Shown piece by piece: positions 53,047-62,308 of a DNA stretch of 64,000 bases. The position numbers were made by a program, and so were the translations under genes. The notes under the pieces are model-generated. The model did no database searches. It was not told where the DNA came from and saw nothing but the letters and a program-made list of their open reading frames with translations. The number at the start of each line of letters is the position of its first letter. Position 1 is the first letter of the stretch. This DNA is from CALCKU01 sp964571595. Its GTDB lineage: Bacteria > Pseudomonadota > Alphaproteobacteria > Caulobacterales > Maricaulaceae. The stretch covers positions 62,001 through 126,000 of the forward strand of contig CAZNCJ010000001.1 of NCBI GenBank assembly GCA_964571595.1. The letters run 5' to 3'.

Positions 53047-55461
53047 ATGGCTGGGGTTTTAGACGGTATAAAAGTTCTAGACTTAAGTTGGGGTATATCT
53101 GGCCCTATGACGGGTATGTTGCTGGCCGATCACGGCGCGGATGTGACACGTATAGAACGTCCAGAGGGTGATCCATTTGGTGATTTATTGGGCTATAAAG
53201 TCTGGCACCGTGGCAAGAAAAATGCCGTTTTCGATCTGACAGATAAAACGGATCTTGGCCTGTTTAAAAAACTTGTCAGTCAGGCAGATGTCCTCATTGA
53301 GAGCATGTCTCCGAGCAAAACCGCAAAACTTGGGATTGATTACGACACGCTTGCGAAAATCAATCCACGACTAATCTATGCGTCGATTACGGGTTACGGC
53401 GAAGATGATGATCGCAAAGGCTATGACGCGCTCGTGGCGGCAGCATCTGGTTTGCAATATGAGCAACGCGGCTGGCCGGAAGGCGCGCTTTATCACATGA
53501 TGGGTAAAGAAGACCCATTTGCAGAGGCGATCGAGGTTAACCCGGATAGTGTTCAGGGCGCGAACCGTGAAGGCCCGTTACATCTGGCTTCAAAATGGCC
53601 GAGTATGGGCGCGTTTTTCTCCGCTATTACGGGTATCTCGGCTGCACTTTTTGCGCGTGAAAAAACGGGGCGAGGGCAAAAGGTTTCCACCTCGCTTCTC
53701 CAAGGGGCTCTGGCGTGCGGTAGCGGGGTTTGGCAGCGGGCTGATAATGTCGACTCTCCGGGTTTTAATACATGGATTATGGGGTCAAGCTCACCAAAGG
53801 GACACTTCAAATGCAAGGACGGAAAATGGCTGCATAATTGGGTGCCTAATCCGCGCTTTATTCTAGAAGCCTCAAAAGGTGATAGCCTGAATGCCTCTCC
53901 CGATCTGACAGTGCAAAATGACCCTGACAGATTTGGTATCGGCCCTGAAGAATTACTGGTTATGAGCCATTATCAACCCATATTGGCCGAAGCTATTGCT
54001 AAATTTGACCGTGATGAATGGGTCGAGGCGGCCGCAATTGGTAATATGACAATGCAGCCTTGCCGCTCTTTGGAAGAGAGCCTCACAGATCCGCTTTTGA
54101 TTGCCGATAAATGCGTGGCAACAGTTGATGACCCGGATTTGGGGCCGATTAATCAGGTAGGAATAACCTATCGTCTTGAAAACTCCCAAGGCGCGATACA
54201 GGGGCCTAAACGGGCGCGCGGAGCCGATACAGAAACAATCAAAGCTCTTGCCAAGGGGTTAGCTGATGTTGAAGAAAAAGCTGTGCCCGCCAAGCTCACG
54301 GGTAAGGGCCCGCTGGACGGTGTTCGCGTGCTTGATCTCGGACTGGCCATAGCCGGGCCTTTTGGCTGTCAATTACTGGCCGATATGGGCGCTGACGTGA
54401 TTAAGATGAATACGCTTTGGGATAGTTTCTGGCACAAGACACATATTGCAGCCATGGCAAATCGCGGCAAAAGAAGTTTCGCGGTCATGCTTAAACACCC
54501 CAAAGGTATGGAGGCGTTAAAAAAGGTTATCGCGACATGCGATGTCGTGCAGCACAATATGCGCTATCCAGCGGTTGAGAGACTGGGTTTGGATTATAAC
54601 TCCCTGAAAAAAGAGTTTCCGAAACTTATATATGCCCATTCGCGCGGGTTTGAGGACGGGCCGCGTAAAAACCTTCCGGGCAATGATCAGACAGGTGCGT
54701 GCTTGGCCGGCGTCCAACATGAGGACGGGGCGCTATGGGCGGGCGAAAGCACGCATCCCGTCTGGGCTTTAACCTCGCTGGGGGATACAGGGAACGGCTT
54801 TTTAAGTGCGACTGCCATTTGTAATGCACTAATGGAACGTGAGCGCACAGGCAAAGGACAATTTGTAGACACGTCTATTGTTAATGCCTGCTTGCTCAAT
54901 ACCAGCTACGGGGTCGCAAAACCTGATGGGAGCGCGGTTGAGCGCGCCAGATTAAATGCTGACCAGACGGGTTATGGTGATTATTACCGCTTATATAAAT
55001 GCGCGGATGGTCAATGGATACAGATTGCGGCTATTAATTCCCTGCACCGCACAGCTCTGGATGGTCTGGCGGGAGACAATAAGGTCGAGGCCTTTAGTGC
55101 TAAAGGCGCAGCAGAGCTGATGAAGGACCTTGCCAAAGCGGGTGTGCCAGCGGCTATTTCTGATAGTGAAGTCTCGCGTAAGATTTTCGATAATGCTGAT
55201 TATCGAGCCAAGAAGTGGACGGTAGATTATGAAGACCGGTATGTCGGTAAGCTCGAGCAAATCGGTCTGACGTATAACCTCTCAGATACGCCGGGCGTTA
55301 TAGATTTGCCGCCTTTGATCGTGGGCGATCATACCAAATCTATATTGGAAGAAATTGGGTATAGCGAAACCGATATATTAGCTATGGCGAATGAAGCGGC
55401 TATTTTATGTGACCCGCCATTGCCGGGTCAAAAAGAGTTGCAAAATCCGTGGGGTCTATAA
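53047..55461 (+). CDS. Tandem family III CoA transferase (CaiB/BaiF), two domains
   Basis: 804 residues formed by two CaiB/BaiF modules, each opening with its own signature: VLDLSWGISGPMTGMLLADH near residue 10 and VLDLGLAIAGPFGCQLLADM near 425. Each has a catalytic-type Asp region (GYDALVAAASG; GNDQTGACLAG). It would move CoA between acids, activating a substrate. The frame extends to 52960, but ATG 53047 with AAGGTG upstream gives the MAGVLDG start expected. Leads a tight rightward operon with DUF35, thiolase and ligase genes. Confidence 0.9.
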   Translation: MAGVLDGIKVLDLSWGISGPMTGMLLADHGADVTRIERPEGDPFGDLLGYKVWHRGKKNAVFDLTDKTDLGLFKKLVSQADVLIESMSPSKTAKLGIDYDTLAKINPRLIYASITGYGEDDDRKGYDALVAAASGLQYEQRGWPEGALYHMMGKEDPFAEAIEVNPDSVQGANREGPLHLASKWPSMGAFFSAITGISAALFAREKTGRGQKVSTSLLQGALACGSGVWQRADNVDSPGFNTWIMGSSSPKGHFKCKDGKWLHNWVPNPRFILEASKGDSLNASPDLTVQNDPDRFGIGPEELLVMSHYQPILAEAIAKFDRDEWVEAAAIGNMTMQPCRSLEESLTDPLLIADKCVATVDDPDLGPINQVGITYRLENSQGAIQGPKRARGADTETIKALAKGLADVEEKAVPAKLTGKGPLDGVRVLDLGLAIAGPFGCQLLADMGADVIKMNTLWDSFWHKTHIAAMANRGKRSFAVMLKHPKGMEALKKVIATCDVVQHNMRYPAVERLGLDYNSLKKEFPKLIYAHSRGFEDGPRKNLPGNDQTGACLAGVQHEDGALWAGESTHPVWALTSLGDTGNGFLSATAICNALMERERTGKGQFVDTSIVNACLLNTSYGVAKPDGSAVERARLNADQTGYGDYYRLYKCADGQWIQIAAINSLHRTALDGLAGDNKVEAFSAKGAAELMKDLAKAGVPAAISDSEVSRKIFDNADYRAKKWTVDYEDRYVGKLEQIGLTYNLSDTPGVIDLPPLIVGDHTKSILEEIGYSETDILAMANEAAILCDPPLPGQKELQNPWGL

Positions 55462-55850
55462 TGAGACCTGATCCCGTACAACGCATTGATACGGCTTTTT
55501 TCTGGAGCGCATGCGAGGCTGGTGAGCTACGTGTCCAAACATGCGAGCCATGCAATAAGCTCTGGCATCCACCAAGGCCCATGTGCCCTGATTGTCATAG
55601 CACTGAGAAGACATCAAAGAAACTCTCGGGACGCGGCAAGGTGCTCTCATGGGTGCGGCAGGTTCGCCCTGCCAGTTTCGGCTTTGAAGAAAGCCCATAT
55701 GTGATTTTGGTGGAATTAGAGGAAGGTCCGCGCTTAGTGTCAAATTTTGTCGGTGAGGGTACACCTGATTTCGGCATGGCCGTTACAGTCGACTTTGCCA
55801 CGACAAGCGGCAAAAAGGCTGTACCTGTATTTAAAGCGGATAAAAGCTAA
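55461..55850 (+). CDS. DUF35 zinc-ribbon/OB-fold protein
   Basis: 129 residues. Rubredoxin-like zinc ribbon with cysteine pairs (CEPCNKLWHPPRPMCPDC) followed by an OB-fold (GKVLSWVRQVRPASFGF, VILVELEEGPRLVSNFV). DUF35 proteins pair with thiolase-like lipid-transfer proteins to make aldolases or thiolases in sterol side-chain degradation. Starts on the CoA-transferase stop (TAATG) and ends on the next start, so partner co-translation is built in. Confidence 0.9.
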   Translation: MRPDPVQRIDTAFFWSACEAGELRVQTCEPCNKLWHPPRPMCPDCHSTEKTSKKLSGRGKVLSWVRQVRPASFGFEESPYVILVELEEGPRLVSNFVGEGTPDFGMAVTVDFATTSGKKAVPVFKADKS

Positions 55851-57007
55851 TGGTCGCCGCGCACGAAAAAGCCTGTATTGTCGGTATCGGCCAAACCGAG
55901 TTTTCAAAGGCGTCTGGGCGCTCAGAGCAGCAATTAGCGGCCGAGGCTATATTGGCGGCCTGTCAGGATGCAGGGATTAACCCGCATGATATAGACGGGA
56001 TGACGACCTTTAACATTGATAATTCTGACGAGGTCGATGTGATGCGCTCACTCGGTTGTAAGGAAGTCAAATATACCACGCGCTTGCCTCAGGGCGGTGC
56101 AGGGTCGGTAGCCACTATTGTACATGCAAAAAATGCTGTTGAATCAGGGTTGTGTGATGTGTTCCTTATCTGGCGCGCCATGAATGAGCGCAGCCAATAT
56201 AGATTTGGTCAACCGCATTTCAATTTATCACCCGATGCGCATAGTTCTACCTTTATGGAGTGGTGTTTTCCCTTTGGTGCCCAGACACCGGCCTCATGGG
56301 AAGCCTTGTCCTGTGGTCATTACCTCAACAAATATAATGTGACCTCGGAAGATTTGGGGCGTATTTCAGTCACATTCCGGAAAGCGGCAGCGACAAATCC
56401 GGAGGCATGGTTTTACGGCAAGCTCATAACGCTTGAAGATCACCAAACAAGTCGTTGGATTGTTGAGCCTTGGCTGCGCCTGCTGGATTGTTGTCAGGAA
56501 AGTGACGGCGGCGTTGCTATACTTATCACGCGCGCAGATATGGCTAAAGACCTTAAGCAAAGACCTGTTAAAATTCTCGGGGCGGAATATTCCATGTTGT
56601 TTAATCATGAAATTATTTCTGATTTCTATGCGGGCGATCTGATAAGAAATGAGAATAGCGAAATAGTCGCTGATCGTCTGGAAGCCGCTGCGGGCCTTGC
56701 GCCAAAAGATACGGATGTCGCCATGATCTATGATAATTTCACTCCGCAAGTTTTGCGTCAATTAGAGGGTTTTAAATATTGCGGAATTGGCGAGGCTAAT
56801 GATTATGTCAAGGACGGACATCTTGAGCTAGACGGTAAGTCACCCTTATCTCCCAATGGAGGCTTGATGGGTGAAGGATATATACACGGCTTGAATAATA
56901 TAACAGAAGGTGTGCGCCAAGTCAGGGGCAGTGCCGCTAATCAGATTAAAAATGCAGAAACCGCGTTTCTGGCCTCTGGCCTCGCGGGTGCAATATTGGG
57001 ACGTTAA
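55850..57007 (+). CDS. Thiolase-like lipid-transfer protein (Ltp)
   Basis: 385 residues of the SCP-x/Ltp thiolase family: N-terminal CIVGIGQTEFSK, a central QGGAGSVATIVHAKNAVESG segment in the position of the usual nucleophile loop but without an obvious catalytic cysteine, and C-terminal SPNGGLMGEGYIHGLNNITE. Ltp2-type members with a DUF35 partner act as retro-aldolases on steroid side chains, and a tyrosine in the GEGYIHG loop fits that type. Thiolase activity remains possible. The DUF35 gene is adjacent and overlapping. Confidence 0.88.
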   Translation: MVAAHEKACIVGIGQTEFSKASGRSEQQLAAEAILAACQDAGINPHDIDGMTTFNIDNSDEVDVMRSLGCKEVKYTTRLPQGGAGSVATIVHAKNAVESGLCDVFLIWRAMNERSQYRFGQPHFNLSPDAHSSTFMEWCFPFGAQTPASWEALSCGHYLNKYNVTSEDLGRISVTFRKAAATNPEAWFYGKLITLEDHQTSRWIVEPWLRLLDCCQESDGGVAILITRADMAKDLKQRPVKILGAEYSMLFNHEIISDFYAGDLIRNENSEIVADRLEAAAGLAPKDTDVAMIYDNFTPQVLRQLEGFKYCGIGEANDYVKDGHLELDGKSPLSPNGGLMGEGYIHGLNNITEGVRQVRGSAANQIKNAETAFLASGLAGAILGR

Positions 57008-57009
57008 AT

Positions 57010-57318
57010 ATGGCAGAAATTCTTAAACCCGGAACAAAGCTCTCCAGTGCGGTTTGCAAGACCCAGATCATGGTATTGAGAGCGCCAGCAGAACCTCTAG
57101 ATATATCATGTGGCGGTCAGCCCATGCAGATCGGTGATCCAGCTGAGCTTGGCGCGCCTGCTGCTAACGCAAATCAAGGAACACTGGTAGGTAAGCGCTA
57201 TACGGATGCGGATGAAAGCATGGAGTTTTTATGTACGCGCGCCGGAGAGGGTAGCCTGTCTGTCAAAGGCTATGAGATCGGGATAAAAGCCGCCAAAAAG
57301 CTCCCATCATCGGACTAA
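57010..57318 (+). CDS. Conserved small hypothetical protein next to the ligase
   Basis: 102 residues with two halves: KLSSAVCKTQIMVLRAPAEP, DISCGGQPM, then GTLVGKRYTDADESMEFLCT and a C-terminal KKLPSSD. I recognise the pattern (VLRAPA, DISCGG, GKRYTDA, KLPSSD) from actinobacterial genes beside AMP ligases but know no function. Four Cys suggest a metal or redox site. It sits 2 nt after the thiolase-like gene and 10 nt before the ligase. Confidence 0.75.
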   Translation: MAEILKPGTKLSSAVCKTQIMVLRAPAEPLDISCGGQPMQIGDPAELGAPAANANQGTLVGKRYTDADESMEFLCTRAGEGSLSVKGYEIGIKAAKKLPSSD

Positions 57319-57328
57319 ACTTAACGTC

Positions 57329-58780
57329 ATGAATATTCATCTCTTCTTGCAAATGGCGTCGGACGCTATGGGAGATCGGGCAGCTGTATACTGCGACGGT
57401 GAGGTGATGACATATTCCGGTCTTGCACAGTCTGCGCAAGATATTGCAGCGCAGCTGAAACCTGACGAAAAGCTCGGCTATCTTTCTGAAATTTCTCCAG
57501 CATTTCCCGCCGCACTTTTCGGGGCTGCGCTGGCAGGAACACCTTTTGTGCCCCTGAATTATAGACTGGCAGATGCGCCTTTAAAAAGACTGATCGAACG
57601 CATAACACCTGCGGCTTTACTTACCGATAGAAAGACAAATGCTGCGGGAATTCGACCTGTGGTTTTCACCAAGGATATCAAGAAAACTAACTCGCAGTCG
57701 GAGCCGCCAGATAGTGACGGTGCTGTCGCGGTTGAGCTTTTTACCAGCGGGACGACAGGCGAGCCTAAATCCGCACTCTTACGTCATAGCCATCTCATGT
57801 CCTATATTTTTGGCACGGTAGAATTTATGAGCGCAATGGAAGAGGAAGCCACACTTATTGCTGTGCCGCCTTATCATATTGCGGGAATAGCAGCCGTACT
57901 AAGCAGCGTTTATGCGGGACGCAGAATGGTGCAATTGCCCAATTTCTCGCCGCAATACTGGATTGAGCTGGCTCAAAGGGAAAAAGTAACCCACGCTTTT
58001 CTAGTGCCAACAATGTTGCAGCGTATTATTGAATATGCAGGCGGGGTTTTGGATTTGCCCGAGCTGAAATTTATAGCTTATGGCGGCGGTAAAATGCCTC
58101 TGAAAATCATAGATAAAGCCCTCGAGCTTTTGCCGCATGTGAGTTTCACTAATGCCTATGGCTTAACCGAAACCAGTGCAACGATATGTATGCTCGGCCC
58201 TGTTGATCACAGGCTGGCAAAATCCTCCTCTGATCCCTCTATACGGCGTCGATTGGGCTGTGTTGGCCGCCCCATTCCAACCATTGAATTGCAGGTACGC
58301 AATGAGGCAGGGGATATCTGCCAAGCTGAGGAAACTGGGTTGATATGGGTGCGCGGAGATCAGGTCAGCGGTGAATATAAAGGGATAAGTTCGCAGCTTG
58401 ATGATGAAGGATGGTTCCCAACTAAAGATAGGGGCTTTGTCGATGCTGAGGGCTATGTGTTCATAGATGGCCGCGCGGATGATGTGATAGTGCGCGGGGG
58501 AGAAAATATCTCGCCCGGCGAAATAGAGGATGTTGTGCGCACCCATAGCGCTATAAAAGACGTCGCTGCTGTGGCTGTGCCTGATGAGGAATGGGGCGAG
58601 GCTGTCGGGCTTGCGATAGTATGTGCTTCTGAGGTAAGTGATAAAGACTTGTGTGATCTTATACGTGCAGAACTACGCTCTTCACGTCTACCGTCCCAGA
58701 TTAAGCGCGTCGACAACTTGCCTTATAATGAAACGGGCAAGCTCTTGCGACGTATTATAAGAGACAGTTTTGCAAAGTGA
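57329..58780 (+). CDS. Acyl-CoA ligase (AMP-forming)
   Basis: 483 residues. P-loop-like A3 motif LFTSGTTGEPKSALL, A5 region NAYGLTETSATI, A7/A8 GYVFIDGRADDVIVRGGENI and the C-terminal A10 lysine in NETGKLLRR. It activates a carboxylic acid as a CoA thioester; chain or ring substrate unknown, but a steroid side-chain or ring acid fits the neighbours. Part of the rightward operon. Confidence 0.93.
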   Translation: MNIHLFLQMASDAMGDRAAVYCDGEVMTYSGLAQSAQDIAAQLKPDEKLGYLSEISPAFPAALFGAALAGTPFVPLNYRLADAPLKRLIERITPAALLTDRKTNAAGIRPVVFTKDIKKTNSQSEPPDSDGAVAVELFTSGTTGEPKSALLRHSHLMSYIFGTVEFMSAMEEEATLIAVPPYHIAGIAAVLSSVYAGRRMVQLPNFSPQYWIELAQREKVTHAFLVPTMLQRIIEYAGGVLDLPELKFIAYGGGKMPLKIIDKALELLPHVSFTNAYGLTETSATICMLGPVDHRLAKSSSDPSIRRRLGCVGRPIPTIELQVRNEAGDICQAEETGLIWVRGDQVSGEYKGISSQLDDEGWFPTKDRGFVDAEGYVFIDGRADDVIVRGGENISPGEIEDVVRTHSAIKDVAAVAVPDEEWGEAVGLAIVCASEVSDKDLCDLIRAELRSSRLPSQIKRVDNLPYNETGKLLRRIIRDSFAK

Positions 58781-60032
58781 TCACGCAGCGAAATATGGCA
58801 CACAATTACTCACCTCTCTAGGGATTGACCAGAATATAAACACTCTGTGCGATCACCCCGTTGTGAGTTGGCATAAATCTGGTCTTGCTAATATTACGGG
58901 CGGTGTTTTGCCACTGCCTTTAATTGCACATGCAGACGGGGCATTGCTCGCCCTTAAGACACTTGCGCCTCATGCGGATTTGCCCATATCGGGGGCTTTG
59001 TTGATGGGGGAGCGGGCCAGGCTGCGCGAAATACAATGTGAGGGCCGTCAGACGGCAGGGGGCAATGGTAAATTGCTCGAAACTTCTGACGGTTTGATTG
59101 CGCTTAATCTTGTGCGCGAGGATGATTGGGATTTAATCCCGGCTTGGCTAGAAGATGATGTTCAGGATTGGTCGAGAATTGCCAGCCACGTGCGTGGGCG
59201 CTTATCGCGCGAGCTGGTTAGGCGCGGAGCTGAAATGGGTTTGGCGCTGAGTAAGTCAGAACTTGTCCCCATGCCAGAGCATTGGTTCTCCTTGCGGCGC
59301 TATCAATCTGGATTGCCAAAAGCCGGCCCGCTTATTGTGGATTTATCTGGATTATGGGCAGGGCCTTTGGCCAGTAGTCTTCTCATGCGGTGCGGCGCAA
59401 CAGTTATAAAAGTCGAAGGCCCAGAGCGTCCTGACGGAATGCGCCTAGGTCACGCAGGATTTTATAATTTGATCAATGCGGGTAAGGATTGCGTAGCGCT
59501 TGATTTTAAGGATGAGAAAGATTTGATGCGTTTGCGTGATCTTTTAGAACGCGCTGATATTGTCATTGAAGCCTCACGTCCGCGCGCTTTAAAACAGTTG
59601 GGGATAGATGCATCAGATTTTGTATCTAGAAAACCGGGAAAAATATGGGCACGTATGACGGCCTATGGGCAAAAGGCAAACCACATTGCCTTCGGGGATG
59701 ATATTGGTGTCGCAGCAGGTCTAAGTGAGGTTATGCAACAGACATATGGCAAAGCGTGTTTTGTTGGCGATGCGGTTGCCGACCCTGTAAGCGGTTTGCA
59801 TCTCGCCTTAGCTATATACGGGCTATATCAACAAGGCGGCGGGGTGGTTATAGATATATCCATGCAAGATGTACTGCGCCGTGCCATGGGAGAGATTGAT
59901 TTGTCCGCGCTAAAGAGCAGATCGGATAGGTGGAATGCTCTCCTCCAAGAAAGTGATTATGAGTTCTATCCGATGCGGGAGGTCGTGGATGAGGCCAAGG
60001 CTTTGGGCGCGGACACGCACCGCCTATGTTGA
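58770..60032 (+). CDS. CaiB/BaiF CoA transferase with rearranged domain order
   Basis: 420 residues. Unlike the usual order, the first 190 residues resemble the small/C-terminal part of CaiB proteins (ETSDGLIALNLVREDDWDLI), and the Rossmann-like start PLIVDLSGLWAGPLASSLLM with VIKVEGPERPDG comes only at about residue 190. The Asp region GDDIGVAAGL is present. The start is TTG 58770, overlapping the ligase stop by 11 nt; no better start lies nearby. Fits a permuted or truncated tandem enzyme. Confidence 0.8.
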   Translation: MQSDHAAKYGTQLLTSLGIDQNINTLCDHPVVSWHKSGLANITGGVLPLPLIAHADGALLALKTLAPHADLPISGALLMGERARLREIQCEGRQTAGGNGKLLETSDGLIALNLVREDDWDLIPAWLEDDVQDWSRIASHVRGRLSRELVRRGAEMGLALSKSELVPMPEHWFSLRRYQSGLPKAGPLIVDLSGLWAGPLASSLLMRCGATVIKVEGPERPDGMRLGHAGFYNLINAGKDCVALDFKDEKDLMRLRDLLERADIVIEASRPRALKQLGIDASDFVSRKPGKIWARMTAYGQKANHIAFGDDIGVAAGLSEVMQQTYGKACFVGDAVADPVSGLHLALAIYGLYQQGGGVVIDISMQDVLRRAMGEIDLSALKSRSDRWNALLQESDYEFYPMREVVDEAKALGADTHRLC

Positions 60033-61324
60033 TACGTAATGTCGAAATAAGAGGGCAGGTAACGGATATCCGCTTAAAAGGGGCGATGATTGACGCGATA
60101 GGTGCCTTGGACGGCAAGGCTGATTTGGACGGGGAAGGCGGCGCACTCATACCGGCTTTGCATGACCATCATGTCCATTTAAATGCAACAGCAGCGGCAA
60201 TGAACTCTTTGGTCTGTGGCCCGCCAGATGTGAACACGGAACAGGAATTAATTAGACGGCTTAACACCTGCGGAGCACCGGCAGACATTCGCGGGGTCGG
60301 TTATCACGAGAGCGTTGCGGGCGATATTGATCTGGCATGGTTAGACACTTACGGGCCTGATATGCCTGTGCGTATTCAACACCGAAGCGGCAGGCTATGG
60401 ATTTTCAATTCCCTTGCTATGCAGGCTTACGGCCTTAAGCATCCCGAGAATGGTCGGCTATATGATGGGGATGTTATATTGCGGCGAGGTCAAAGCTTGC
60501 CTGAGCTCAAGCCGCTTATAGACCGATTATTGTCTTGGGGTATATGCGGGGTGACGGAAGTCACACCCAGTAATGATGTGGCGATGTTCTCCCATTATCA
60601 AAAAAAGGCAAGCCCGTTAAAGCTCTCAATAATGGGCGAGGCAAGTTTGTCAGAAATAAATCATCCCGATGTCGGGCCTTTAAAGCTGCATTATCATGAC
60701 CATAATCTGCCAGCCCTTGACAGTCTTGTGCGTGAAATAAAGACTGCTCACGGGGCAGGGCGTCCAGTCGCCGCGCATTGCGTTACCCGCGCCGAGCTTA
60801 TGCTTATGCTCTTGGCGATTGAAGAGACCAAACCCATGACGGGAGATAGGATTGAACACGCCGCGATTGCAGATGAAGATATGATTGCGTGGATGAAACG
60901 CTTAGGGCTTATCATTGTCACACAGCCGAATTTTATAGTTGAAAGAGCCAAGGCCTATCTTAAGGATGTGCCGATTGCCGAGCATAAAAATCTCTGGCGC
61001 TTGAGATCTTTTGAAAGTTTAAAATGTGCTGCTGGCAGTGATACGCCTTTTGGCGATGCCAATCCATGGAAGGCAATGGACGCTGCAGTTAACCGCCCTG
61101 AAGGTTTAGATTTCGGAGAGGCAATAAGTCCGGAGGCGGCGCTGAAACTATATACCAAGCCCGCTCATAATGCCGGTGCACCGGCACGTAAAATCGCAGT
61201 CGGGGAGATAGCGGATTTGTGCTTACTCGACAGGGGATGGGCCAAGGCCCGATCAAACTTATCAGATGTAAAGGTGATGCGAACTTGGATAGACGGGAAG
61301 TCCGTTTTTAAGACCTTTGTTTGA
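60026..61324 (+). CDS. Amidohydrolase family protein
   Basis: 432 residues of the amidohydrolase-3-like (YtcJ) metal-dependent hydrolase group: metal motif HDHHVHLNA, then HCVTRAE and IEHAA providing further ligands, and the late aspartate in AAGSDTPFGD. It overlaps the CoA transferase by 7 nt, and its end overlaps the convergent crotonase by 17 nt. Its place in a CoA-thioester pathway is odd; it may open a lactone or cleave an amide or ester. Confidence 0.85.
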   Translation: MLIRNVEIRGQVTDIRLKGAMIDAIGALDGKADLDGEGGALIPALHDHHVHLNATAAAMNSLVCGPPDVNTEQELIRRLNTCGAPADIRGVGYHESVAGDIDLAWLDTYGPDMPVRIQHRSGRLWIFNSLAMQAYGLKHPENGRLYDGDVILRRGQSLPELKPLIDRLLSWGICGVTEVTPSNDVAMFSHYQKKASPLKLSIMGEASLSEINHPDVGPLKLHYHDHNLPALDSLVREIKTAHGAGRPVAAHCVTRAELMLMLLAIEETKPMTGDRIEHAAIADEDMIAWMKRLGLIIVTQPNFIVERAKAYLKDVPIAEHKNLWRLRSFESLKCAAGSDTPFGDANPWKAMDAAVNRPEGLDFGEAISPEAALKLYTKPAHNAGAPARKIAVGEIADLCLLDRGWAKARSNLSDVKVMRTWIDGKSVFKTFV

Positions 61325-62300
61325 TCTCGTCGATCAAGCCCCAGTCCAATGCTGTTTTGGCAGTAATTTTTCCCATGGATAAGGCCATATAGGCCGTTTT
61401 ATGTCGGCCTATACGAACGCCGAGACTGACGGTTCCGCCAGCTCCCGGAATAAGGCCGTATTTTAACTCGGGTAATTGAAACCATGCCTTTGGGCTTGCG
61501 CTGACATGGTTTCCAAAAGCAGCGATTTCTGCGCCCGCTCCAATAGCCGCGCCGTTGACGTGAATATGGAGTTTATCCTTAAGTGCGCTAAGACGGGTAG
61601 CAGGTAAGCGCAGACTTCTAATCCAATGGGCAGTAGTTGGGTCAGAAACCTGCCCAAACTCTTCAACTGCTCCGCCTGTGGAGAAGGTGCGACCAGCGGC
61701 CGAAATTTCAATACGGTCGTAATTTGCGACTTTCGCCATATCCAAAATTTCGCAAAGTTCATCCCGCATTTTTATACCTATAACATTTAGCGTGTCAGGA
61801 CGATTAAGTGTGATGGAAAGACGATCTTTATCAGCCGTGATTTTCAGGTCCGGTGCATCTATCAAAGGTAAATTTTCGGGTTTCGCGTTTTTCTTCCATT
61901 TCGTGAACTCTGGCCCGTTTTGTAAGCTGGCATAAGCGAAGCTCTCGGCGGTGAGGGCCGCGTTGAGAGGTAGGCCTTGTTGCAGTCTGAGTAATTGGAC
62001 GAAAACCATGGCGGCTTTCGGGGCGTGTAAGATGTTTTTACTTATGGCTATTAAGTCCTTTGGGTCTTCAAGAACGACATCACAATAGTCTTGTAAGGCA
62101 TTGTTAATGCTCATCTTATGCATTTTCACTCCGATGACGGGGCAAGGCAAAGAGGTCAACCACGAGCCTAAAGTGGCCTCAACTTGTTGGTCGAACTCAA
62201 AGGCTAAAAAGGGAAAGTCACTATCCGGGCCAAATTGATCTAAGACAGGCTGCGCATTGTGGAGGGCGACAAGCTCGGAAGAAGAAAGAGGGGTAATCAT
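61308..62300 (-). CDS. Enoyl-CoA hydratase/isomerase-like protein with a degenerate N-terminal half
   Basis: 330 residues. The C-terminal half is a crotonase domain: AAGRTFSTGGAVEEFG (first oxyanion region), HVNGAAIGAGAEIAAFGNH (second), and PELKYGLIPGAGGTVSL. The first 150 residues resemble the end of another crotonase (PVIGV, DVVLEDPKDLIAIS, ALTAESFAYASLQ) without its active site, so the gene looks like a truncated duplicate fused to a full domain. It probably hydrates or isomerises an enoyl-CoA of the pathway. Confidence 0.82.
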   Translation of the reverse strand: MITPLSSSELVALHNAQPVLDQFGPDSDFPFLAFEFDQQVEATLGSWLTSLPCPVIGVKMHKMSINNALQDYCDVVLEDPKDLIAISKNILHAPKAAMVFVQLLRLQQGLPLNAALTAESFAYASLQNGPEFTKWKKNAKPENLPLIDAPDLKITADKDRLSITLNRPDTLNVIGIKMRDELCEILDMAKVANYDRIEISAAGRTFSTGGAVEEFGQVSDPTTAHWIRSLRLPATRLSALKDKLHIHVNGAAIGAGAEIAAFGNHVSASPKAWFQLPELKYGLIPGAGGTVSLGVRIGRHKTAYMALSMGKITAKTALDWGLIDEIKQRS

Positions 62301-62308
62301 ATAGGCGA

